Below are positions 54,001 through 64,000 of a DNA stretch of 64,000 nucleotides, one piece after another. Where the stretch lies: assembly GCA_014058105.1 (NCBI GenBank), contig JACGCM010002750.1, positions 1 to 64,000 on the forward strand, written 5' to 3'. Both the position numbers and the translations under genes were made by a program. The DNA is from Kingdonia uniflora (Eukaryota > Streptophyta > Magnoliopsida > Ranunculales > Circaeasteraceae). Position 1 is the first letter of the stretch. Each line of letters begins with the position of its first letter. The notes beneath the pieces are model-generated. The model saw nothing but the letters and a program-made list of their open reading frames with translations. It ran no database searches and was not told the origin of the DNA.

Positions 54001-57000
54001 AATTGATCATTTTCATGAGTAAATACCAGCACATTTGGGGTTTATGGGATAAATAAGTGGGCACATTTGAGTCATTGTGGGATCAATTACAGATATTATG
54101 GACTCTACGAGTCACAGAACCTATTTATAGAGTTTGACATGGAATTTCCATTTTACGGATTATTTGTGCAATAGTTTTGTTGCCTATAATATGAGACTAA
54201 ATTGCCCATTTTTATGTGTAAATACAAGCACTTTGGGTAGTTTGCGGGGTCAATAACAGATTTTTTCTGACTCCACTATATTCACGGCCTATAGATGGAG
54301 TTTGATATGGAATTTTTATTTTGGGATTTTTTTAGCAATAGTTATAGAGCTATAAAATGAGACAAAATTGATCATTTTCATGAGTAAATACCAGCACATT
54401 TGGGTCGTTTATGGGATAAATAAGTGGGCACATTTAAGGCATTTGGGGGATCAATTAGAGAAATTTATGTGCTCTTCGATAGTCACAGAACCTATTCATA
54501 GAGTTTGAAATGGAATTTCTATTTTGCGGATTATTTGTGCAATAGTTTTGTTGCCTATAATATGAGACTAAATTGCCCATTTTTATGTGTAAATACAAGC
54601 ATATTTGGGTAGTTTGCGGGGTCAATAACAGATATTTTTTGAATCCACTATATTCACGGAGCCTATAGATGGAGTTTGATATGGAATTTTAATTTTAGGG
54701 ATTTTTTTAGCAATAGTTATAGAGCCTATAAAATGAGACAAAATTGATCATTTTCATGAGTAAATACCAGCACATTTGGGTCGTTTAAGGGATAAATAAG
54801 TGAGCACATTTGAGTCATTTGTGGGATCAATTAAAGATATTTATGGACTCTACGATAGTCACAAGACCTATTCTATGAGTTTGACATGGAATTTTGATTT
54901 TACAGATTTTTTGAGCAATAGTTTGTTGCCTATAATATGAGACTAATTGCCATTTTTATGTGTAAATACAAGCACATTTGGGTAGTTTGCGGGGTCAATA
55001 ACAGATATTTTCTGACTCCACTATATTCACGGAGCCTATAGATGGAGTTTGATATGGAATTTTTATTTTAGGGATTTTTTTAGCAATAGTTATAGAGCCT
55101 ATAAAATGAGACAAAATTGATCATTTTCATGAGTAAATACAGCACATTTGGGTCGTTTATGGGATAAATAAGTGGGCACATTGAGTCATTTGTGGGATCA
55201 ATTACAGATATTTATGGACTCTACGATAGTCACAGAACCTTTATAGAGTTTGACATGGAATTTCCATTTTACGGATTATTTGTGCAATAGTTTTGTTGCT
55301 ATAATATGAGACTAAATTGCCTATTTATGTGTAAATACAAGCACATGGGTAGTTTGCGGGGTCAATAACAGATATTTTCTGACTCCACATATTCACGGAG
55401 CTATAGATGGAGTTTGATATGGAATTTTATTTTAGGGATTTTTTTAGCAATAGTTATAGAGCCTATAAAATGAGACAAAATTGATCATTTTCATGAGTAA
55501 ACCAGCACATTTGGGTCGTTTATGGGATAAATAAGTGGGCACATTTGAGTCATTTGTGGGATCAATTAAGATATTTATGGACTCTACGATAGTCACAGAA
55601 CCTATTATAGAGTTTGACATGGAATTTCCATTTTACGGATTATTGTGCAATAGTTTGTTGCCTATAATATGAGACTAATTGCCCATTTTTATGTGTAAAT
55701 CAAGCACATTTGGGTAGTTTGCGGGGTCAATAACAGATATTTTCTGACTCCACTATATTCACGGAGCCTATAGATGGAGTTGATATGGAATTTATATTTA
55801 GGGATTTTTTAGCAATAGTTATAGAGCCTATAAATGAGACAAAATTGATCATTTCATGAGTAAATACCAGCACATTTGGGTCGTTTATGGGATAAATAAG
55901 TGGGCACATTTGAGTCATTTGTGGGATCAATTACAGATATTTATGGACTCTACGATAGTCACAGAACCTATTTATAGAGTTTGACATGGAATTTCCATTT
56001 TACGGATTATTTGTGCAATAGTTTTTGTTGCCTATAATATGAGACTAAATTGCCCTTTTATGTGTAAATACAAGCACATTTGGGTAGTTTGCGGGGTCAA
56101 TAACAGATATTTCTGACTCCACTATATTCACGGAGCCTATAGATGGAGTTTGATATGGAATTTATATTTTAGGGATTTTTTTAGCAATAGTTATAGAGCC
56201 TATAAAATGAGACAAAATGATCATTTTCATGAGTAAATACCAGCACATTTGGGTCGTTTATGGGATAAATAAGTGGGCACATTTGAGTCATTTGTGGGAT
56301 CAATTACAGATATTTATGGACTCTACGATAGTCACAGAACCTATTTAGAGTTTGACATGGAATTTCCATTTTACGGATTATTTGTGCAATAGTTTGTTGC
56401 CTATAATATGAGACTAAATTGCCCATTTTTATGTGTAAATACAAGCACATTTGGTAGTTTGCGGGGTCAATAACAGATATTTTCTGACTCCACTATATTC
56501 ACGGAGCCTATAGATGGAGTTTGATATGGAATTTTTATTTTAGGGATTTTTTTAGCAATAGTTATAGAGCCTATAAAATGAGACAAAATTGATCATTTTC
56601 ATGAGTAAATACCGCACATTTGGGTCGTTTATGGGATAAATAAGTGGGCACATTTGAGTCATTTGTGGGATCAATTACAGATATTATGGACTCTACGATA
56701 GTCACAGAACCTATTTATAGAGTTTGACATGGAATTTCCTTTACGGATTATTTGTGCAATAGTTTTGTTGCCTATAATATGAGACTAAATTGCCATTTTT
56801 ATGTGTAATACAAGCACATTTGGGTAGTTTGCGGGGTCAATAACAGATATTTTCTGACTCCACTATATTCACGGAGCCTATAGATGGAGTTTGATATGGA
56901 ATTTATATTTTAGGGATTTTTTAGCAATAGTTATAGAGCCTATAAAATGAGACAAAATTGATCATTTTCATGAGTAATACCAGCACATTTGGGTCGTTTA

Positions 57001-60000
57001 TGGGATAAATAAGTGGGCACATTTGAGTCATTTGTGGGATCAATTACAGATATTTATGGACTCTACGATAGTCACAGAACCTATTTATAGAGTTTGACAT
57101 GGAATTTCCATTTTACGGATTATTTGTGCAATAGTTTTGTTGCCTATATATGAGACTAAATTGCCATTTTTATGTGTAATACAAGCACATTTTGTTTGGT
57201 AGTTTGCGGGTCATAACAGATATTTGACTCCACTATATTCACGGAGCCTATAGATGGAGTTTGATATGGAATTTTATTTTAGGGATTTTTTTAGCAATAG
57301 TTATAGGCCTATAAAATGAGACAAAATTGATCATTTCATGAGTAAATACCAGCACATTTGGGTCGTTATGGGATAAATAAGTGGGCACATTTGAGTCATT
57401 GTGGGATCAATTACAGATATTTATGGACTCTACGATAGTCACAGAACCTATTTATAGAGTTTGACATGGAATTTCCATTTTACGGATTTTTTGCAATAGT
57501 TTTGTTGCCTATAATATGAGACTAAATTGCCCATTTTTTGTGTAAATACAAGCACATTTGGGTAGTTTGCGGGGGTCAATAACAGATATTCTGACTCCAC
57601 TATATTCACGGAGCCTATAGATGGAGTTTGATATGGAATTTTATTTAGGGATTTTTTAGCAATAGTTATAGAGCTATAAAATGAGACAAAATGATCATTT
57701 TCATGAGTAAATACAGCACATTTGGGTCGTTATGGGATAAATAAGTGGCACATTGAGTCATTTGTGGGATCAATTACAGATATTTATGGACTCTACGATA
57801 GTCACAGAACCTATTTATAGAGTTTGACATGGAATTTCCATTTTACGGATTATTTGTGCAATAGTTTTGTTGCCTATAATGAGACTAAATTGCCCTTTTA
57901 TGTGTAAATACAAGCACATTTGGTAGTTTGCGGGGTCAATAACAGATATTCTGACTCCACTATATTCACGGAGCCTATAGATGGGTTTGATATGGAATTT
58001 ATATTTTAGGGATTTTTTTAGCAATAGTTTAGAGCCTATAAAATGAGACAAAATTGATCATTTTCATGAGTAAATACGCACATTGGGTCGTTTATGGGAT
58101 AAATAAGTGGGCACATTTGAGTCATTGTGGGATCAATTACAGATATTTATGGACTCTACGATAGTCACAGAACCTATTTATAGAGTTTGACATGGAATTC
58201 CATTTTACGGATTATTTGTGCAATAGTTTTGTTGCCTATAATATGAGACTAAATTGCCCATTTTTATGTGTAATTCAAGCACATTTGGTAGTTTGCGGGG
58301 TCAATAACAGATATTTTCTGACTCCACTATATTCACGGAGCCTATAGATGGAGTTTGATATGGATTTTATTTTTAGGGATTTTTTAGCAATAGTTATAGA
58401 GCCTATAAAATGAGACAAAATTGATCTTTCATGAGTAAATACCAGCACATTTGGGTCGTTTATGGGATAAATAAGTGGGCACATTTGAGTCATTTGTGGG
58501 ATCAATTACAGATATTTATGGACTCTACGATGTCACAGAACCTATTTAGAGTTTGACATGGAATTTCCATTTTACGGATTATTTGTGCAATAGTTTTGTT
58601 GCCTATAATATGAGACTAAATTGCCCTTTTTATGTGTAAATACAAGCACATTTGGGTAGTTTGCGGGGTCAATAACAGATATTTTCTGACTCCACTATTC
58701 ACGGAGCTATAGATGGAGTTTGATATGGAATTTTTATTTTAGGGATTTTTTTAATAGTTATAGAGCTATAAAATGAGACAAATTGATTTTTCATGAGTAA
58801 ATACCAGCACATTTGGGTCGTTTATGGGATAAATAAGTGGGCACATTTGAGTCATTTGTGGGATCAATTACAGATATTTATGGACTCTACGATAGTCACA
58901 GACCTATTTATAGAGTTTGACATGGAATTTCCATTTTACGGATTATTTGTGCAATAGTTTTGTTGCCTATAATATGAGACTAAATTGCCCATTTTTATGT
59001 GTAAATACAAGCACATTTGGGTAGTTTGCGGGGTCAATAACAGATTTTCTGACTCCACTATATTCACGGAGCCTATAGATGGAGTTTGATATGGAATTTA
59101 TATTTAGGGATTTTTTTAGCATAGTTAGGAGCCTAAAATGAGACAAAATTGATCATTTTCATGAGTAAATACCAGCACATTTGGGTCGTTTATGGGATAA
59201 ATAAGTGGGCACATTTGAGTCATTTGTGGGATCAATTACAGATATTTATGGACTCTACGATAGTCACAGAACCTATTTATAGAGTTTGACATGGAATTTC
59301 CATTTTACGGATTATTTGTGCAATAGTTTTGTTGCCTATAATATGAGACTAAATTGCCCATTTTTATGTGTAAATACAAGCACATTTGGGTAGTTTGCGG
59401 GGTCAATAACAGATATTTTCTGACTCCACTATATTCACGGAGCCTATAGATGGAGTTTGATATGGAATTTTATTTAGGGATTTTTTTAGCAATAGTTATA
59501 GAGCCTATAAAATGGACAAATTGATCATTTTCATGAGTAAATACCAGCACATTTGGGTCGTTTATGGGATAAATAAGTGGGCACATTTGAGTCATTTGTG
59601 GGATCAATTACAGATATTTATGGACTCTACGATGTCACAGAACCTATTATAGAGTTGACATGGAATTTCCATTTTACGGATTATGTGCAATAGTTTTGTT
59701 GCCTATAATATGAGACTAAATTGCCTATTTTTATGTGTAAATACAAGCACATTTGGGTAGTTTGCGGGGTCAATAACAGATATTTTCTGACTCCACTATA
59801 TTCCGGAGCCTAGATGGAGTTGATATGGAATTTTATTTTAGGGATTTTTTTTAGCAATAGTTATGAGCCTATAAAATGAGACAAAATTGATCATTTTCAT
59901 GAGTAAATACCAGCACATTTGGGTCGTTTATGGGATAAATAAGTGGGCACATTTGAGTCATTTGTGGATCAATTACAGATATTTATGGACTCTACGATAG

Positions 60001-61600
60001 TCACAGAACTATTTATAGAGTTTGACATGGAATTCCATTTTACGGATATTTGTGCAATAGTTTTGTTGCCTTAATATAGACTAAATTGCCCTTTTTATGT
60101 GTAATACAAGCACATTTGGGTAGTTTGCGGGGTCAATAACAGATATTTTCTGGCACTATATTCACGGAGCCTATAGATGGAGTTTGATATGGAATTTAAT
60201 TTTAGGGATTTTTTTAGCAATAGTTATAGGAGCCTATAAAATGAGACAAAATTGATCATTTTCATGAGTAAATACCAGCACATTTGGGTCGTTTATGGGA
60301 TAAATAAGTGGGCATTTGAGTCATTGTGGGATCAATTACAGATATTTATGGACTCTACGATGTCACAGAACCTATTTATAGAGTTTGACATGGAATTTCC
60401 ATTTTACGGATTTGTGCAATAGTTTTGTTGCCTATAATATGAGACTAAATTGCCTATTTTATGTGTAAATACAAGCACATTTGGGTAGTTTGCGGGGTCA
60501 ATAACAGATATTTTTGACTCCACTATATTCACGGAGCCTATAGATGGAGTTTGATATGGAATTTTTATTTTAGGGATTTTTTTAGCAATAGTTATAGAGC
60601 CTATAAAATGAGACAAATTGATCATTTTCATGAGTAAATACCAGCACATTTGGGTCGTTTATGGGATAAATAAGTGGGCACATTTGAGTCATTTGTGGAT
60701 CAATTACAGATATTTATGGACTCTACGATTGTCACAGAACCTATTTATAGAGTGTTGACATGGAATTTCCATTTACGGATTTTTGTTGCAATAGTTTTGT
60801 TGCCTATAATATGAGACTAAATTGCCCTTTTTATGTGTAAATACAAGCACATTTGGGTAGTTTGCGGGGTCAATAACAGATATTTTCTGACTCCACTATA
60901 TTTACGGAGCCTATAGATGGAGTTTGATATGGAATTTATATTTTAGGGATTTTTTTAGCAAAAGTTATAGAGCCTAAAATGAGACAAAATTGATCATTTT
61001 CATGAGTAAATACCAGCACATTGGGGTCGTTTATGGGATAAATAAGTGGGCACATTGAGTCATTTGTGGGATCAATTACAGATATTTATGGACTCTACGA
61101 TTGTCACAGAACCTATTTATAGAGTTGACATGGAATTTCCATTTTACGGATTATTTGTGCAATAGTTTTGTGCCTATAATATGAGACTAAATTGCTATTT
61201 TTATGTGTAATACAAGCACATTTGGGTAGTTTGCGGGGTCAATAACAGATATTTCTGACTCCACTATATTCACAGCGGAGCCTATAGATGGAGTTTGATA
61301 TGGAATTTTTATTAGGGATTTTTAGCAATAGTTATAGAGCCTATAAAATGAGACAAAATGATCATTTTCATGAGTAAATACCAGCACATTTGGGTCGTTT
61401 ATGGGATAAATAAGTGGGCACATTTGAGTCATTTGTGGGATCAATTACAGATATTTATGGACTCTACGATTGTCACAGAACCTATTATAGAGTTTGACAT
61501 GGAATTTCCATTTTACGGATTATTTGGCAATAGTTTTGTTGCCTATAATATGAGACTAAATTGCCATTTTATGTGTAAATACAAGCACATTTGGGTAGTT
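54001..61600 (+). repeat. Class 1 units with frequent one-base deletions
   Basis: Almost all units carry class 1 markers, apart from diverged stretches near 54.42-54.56 and 54.84-54.95 kb. Units are short: GATC landmarks at 56960, 57329, 57693, 58056 and 58423 give 369, 364, 363 and 367 bp. The losses differ from unit to unit and are mostly single bases (TTTGGTAG, GAGCTATAAA, CTACGATGTCAC, GCCCTTTTTATG). One unit at 57.18 kb has an odd insertion (CATTTTGTTTGGTAG). No gene is present. Confidence 0.85.
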
Positions 61601-62068
61601 TGCGGGGTCAATAACAGACTATATTTGGCACCCACATATTCACGGAGCCTATAGATGGGTTTTGATATTGAAATTGATTATTTAGGATTTATTAGCATAG
61701 TATAGAGGCCTATAAAATGAGACAAAATTTATTATTTTCATGAAGTAAATACCTGCACATTTGGTCGTTTATGGGATCAATATGTGGGAACACTTGAGTC
61801 ATTGTGGGATCAATTGCAGATATTTATGGACTATACGATGTCACAGAAAACCTATTGCATAGAGTTTGTCATGGAATTTCCATACTTATAGATTATGTGT
61901 GCAATAGTTGTTGCCATAATATGAGATTAATTGCCCATTTTTATGGTAAAGACAAGCTATTTTAAAAGTTTGCTGGGGTCTTTTCGGGGGTCAATAAAAG
62001 ATATTTTCTGACTCCACTATATGCAGGCGACTATAGATGGAGTTGGATATGGAATTTATATTTTAAGG

Positions 62069-62087
62069 TTTTTTTTTTTTTTTTTTT
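62069..62087 (+). repeat. Run of 19 T in place of the usual 7
   Basis: Half B normally has GGGATTTTTTTAGCAATAG. Here the T-tract reads AAGG followed by 19 Ts, then AGCAAGAG. It lies in the low-quality tail, so a homopolymer sequencing error is more likely than a real expansion. Confidence 0.7.
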
Positions 62088-62732
62088 AGCAAGAGTTATA
62101 GCGACATATAAAAGGGGACAAATTGATCATTTTCATGAGAATACCTGCCACATTTGGGTCGTTTATGGGATAAATAAGTGGGCACATTTGAGGTCATTTG
62201 TGGGAATCAATTACAGATATTATTGGACTCTAGATAGCACAGAAACAATTCAAGCAGAGTTGAAATGGATTTACCATTTTACGATTTTTTGAGCAATAGT
62301 TTTGTTGCCTATAATATGAGACTAAATGACCATTTTGATGTGAACTTCAAGCACATTTGGGTAGTTGCGGGGTCTACAGATATTTCGGACTCAACTATAT
62401 CACGGAACCTCTCGATATGGTTGATATGGGATTTTATTTAGGATTTTTTTAGCAATAGTTCTAGAAGGCCATAAAATGAGACAAAAAATTGATCCTTTTC
62501 ATGAGTAATACCTGCACCATTTGGTGTCGTTAATGGGATTAATAAGTGGCAGTTGAGTCATTTGAGGGATCAATACAGATATTTATGGCGTGGATTACAG
62601 ATTAGTCAGAGAACCTATTTATTGAGTTGCATGGAATTGCCATTTACGGGAATAGTTGGGCAATAGTTTTTTGCCAATAATATAGACAAATGCCCTTTTT
62701 ATGTGTCAATACAAGACACATTGGGGTAGTTT

Positions 62733-62812
62733 GCCTGTTTTTTTTGTTTTTTGGGTTTGTGACTTATTGTGATTTTTTCTGATCGTTACCACGCGTGTTA
62801 TATCACGGGAGC
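62733..62812. other. Patch that does not align to the satellite
   Basis: After GGGGTAGTTTGCC the expected GGGGTCAATAACAGATATTTT is replaced by about 70 T-rich bases that include GTTTTTTTTGTTTTTTGGG, GACTTATTGTGATTTTTTC and GTTACCACGCGTG, and satellite sequence resumes at ATATCACGGGAGCC. Within this corrupted tail it may be a read artefact. It is too short and too noisy to identify as a mobile element. Confidence 0.55.
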
Positions 62813-63044
62813 CTATTAGATGGAGTTTGATGGAATTTATATTTTAGGGATTTTTTTTAGCAATAGTTATAGGCCTATAAAATAGACAAATATCATGTTT
62901 CATGAGTAATATCAGCACATTGGGTCGTTTATTGGGATAAATACGTGGGCACATTGAGTCATTTGTGGTGATCAATTACAGATATTTATGGACTCTACGA
63001 TGGTCACAAGACCTATTTATAAGAGTTTACTTGGATTCCATTTA

Positions 63045-63105
63045 CGGATAGGTAGTGTTGCTATATTGACTTGCTTTGTTTTAAATAGACTTTGGTGTTG
63101 AGGGG
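63045..63105. other. Internal loss between half A and half B in the corrupted tail
   Basis: From the T-tract of half A to the GGGGTCAATAACAG block of half B the sequence is shortened and scrambled (GTAGTGTTGCTATATTGACTT, GTTTTAAATAGACTTTGG), so the end of half A and the start of half B are largely missing. As with its surroundings, this is probably a sequence-quality problem. Confidence 0.5.
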
Positions 63106-64000
63106 TCATTAACAGATATTTTCTGATCCACTATATTCAACTGGGGAGCCTATAGTGGAGTTTGATATGGAATTTTATTTGAGGATTTTTCTTAGCAAAT
63201 AGGTATAGAGCCTATTAAAATGAGACCCAAAATGATCCATTTCATGTTAAATGTGACCAGCACATTTGGTGCGTTTAGGGATAATATAAGTGGGCCATTT
63301 GAGTCATTTGTGGGATCAATTACAGAGATTTATGGACTTACATTGTCCAGACCCTATTTATAAGTTTGTACAATGGAATTTCCATTTAACGGATTATTTG
63401 TGCAATAGTTTTGTGCCTATAATATGGAGACTAATGCCCTATCTTTTATTGTGTAAATACAAGCCATTTGGGTAGTTTGCGGGGCAAGAGCAGTAGTTTT
63501 TGACTCCACTATATTTCATCGGAGCAATAGATGGAGGTTGATATGGAATTTTTATTAGGGATTTTTTTAGACTAGTTATAGAGCCTATAAAATGCCAACA
63601 AATGATCATTTTCAGTAGTAAATACATGCACGCTTTTACATTTTTGGGTCGTTTTTTATGGGATAAAATAAGTTGGGCCACATTTGAGTCATTTGTGGAT
63701 CAATTACAAGATTTGTATGACTTACTGGATTCACTGAACCTATTTCTAGAGTTTGCTGGAATTTCCATTTACGGTATTTTGGCAATAGTTTTGTTGGCCT
63801 ATATTAGACTAAATTGCCCTTTTTAAATGTGTAAATACAATCACATTTGGGTGTTTGCGGGGTCAATAACAGAATTTTCGGGACCTCCCTATATCACGGA
63901 GCCTATATATGGATTTGATAGGAATTTAGATTTTAGGGGATTTGTTTTTTAGCAATAGTTAGAGCCATAATAATGAGACAAATTGGTATATTTTATAGGT

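Larger units (their letters stand above)
1..64000 (+). repeat. Tandem satellite array, 376-bp unit, about 170 copies
   Basis: The same unit recurs head to tail through the whole window. The landmark TGATCATTTTCATGAG comes back every 375-376 bases in the clean part: GATC falls at 16846 and 17222, and 36 units fit between 6322 and 19853 (mean 375.9 bp). Every copy reads in the same direction. Each unit carries one TGATCA and one GGATCA site, and about 32% G+C. No gene, transposon or unique sequence interrupts it. The family is not one I recognise. A role in centromeric or other heterochromatin is inferred only from array length and homogeneity. The strand given is simply the orientation used for description. 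Confidence 0.98.
61601..64000 (+). repeat. Heavily corrupted satellite units at the window end
   Basis: The satellite is still recognisable to the last base, but insertions, deletions and substitutions occur every few bases, including extra letters inside otherwise invariant blocks (CACAGAAAACCTATTGCAT, CATGAAGTAAATACC, GAAGGCCATAAAATG). The change from the preceding sequence is abrupt. It looks like single-pass long-read sequence. True decay at an array edge is the alternative. No gene can be supported here. Confidence 0.8.

Noticed and set aside
61358..61654. 98-codon forward ORF and further ORFs at 63290-63826
   Set aside because: They lie in the error-rich tail, where indels shift frames at random. 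The peptides are satellite translations.
62069..62087. Genuine poly-T expansion or retroposon tail
   Set aside because: It lies where the T-tract of half B is expected, in the low-quality tail, with no foreign sequence attached, so homopolymer error is simpler.
1..64000. CRISPR array
   Set aside because: The repeats are 376 bp with no short direct repeats separated by unique spacers. The whole sequence, including between the short internal repeats, is repeated.
1..64000. Tandem rRNA or 5S gene cluster
   Set aside because: No rRNA-like conserved blocks, no internal control region of a 5S gene, and the base composition is too AT-rich. The unit has no stable long hairpins.
1..64000. LTR retrotransposon or other mobile element origin of the unit
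   Set aside because: No terminal inverted repeats, primer-binding site, polypurine tract or protein domain was seen in the unit, and unit borders show no target-site duplication. A very old origin cannot be excluded.

Overview
The window contains no gene. From base 1 to base 64000 it is one uninterrupted head-to-tail satellite DNA array of about 170 copies of a unit of about 376 bp. All copies lie in the same orientation. I saw no transposon, RNA gene, CRISPR array, inversion or unique-sequence island. Base composition is AT-rich (about 32% G+C by hand count of the consensus). A homogeneous array this long points to a nuclear eukaryotic genome, most likely pericentromeric, centromeric or subtelomeric heterochromatin. 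A plant would fit, but nothing in the sequence fixes the organism and I do not recognise the satellite family.

Unit architecture: each 376-bp unit is a diverged dimer. Half A (205 bp, starting at TGATCATTTTCATGAG) and half B (171 bp, starting at GCCCATTTTTATGTG) align at about 82% identity once a 34-bp internal tandem duplication in half A is removed (171 + 171 + 34 = 376). The two copies of the 34-bp duplication are also about 82% identical. This suggests an ancestral 171-bp monomer, a dimer plus a local 34-bp duplication, and then amplification of the 376-bp composite.

Layout: 1-5.6 kb is mostly one subfamily (class 1) with many one-base indels. 6.3-30 kb is a very regular run of class 2 units (36 units average 375.9 bp between 6322 and 19853). 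30-32 kb and 36.4-37.9 kb are class 1 again and clean. 38-54 kb is a patchwork of class 1, class 2, a third GGCATTTG subfamily and strongly diverged units, including one with a 29-bp deletion. 54-61.6 kb is class 1 with frequent one-base deletions. 61.6-64 kb is still the same satellite but heavily corrupted, and looks like unpolished long-read sequence at an assembly edge.

The most interesting signals are the nested 171/205/34 architecture, a diagnostic variant haplotype shared by units 31 kb apart (about 20.9-21.3 kb and 52.1-52.4 kb), rare variants recurring at integer multiples of the unit, and the mosaic of subfamilies. All short ORFs here are chance readings of the repeat.
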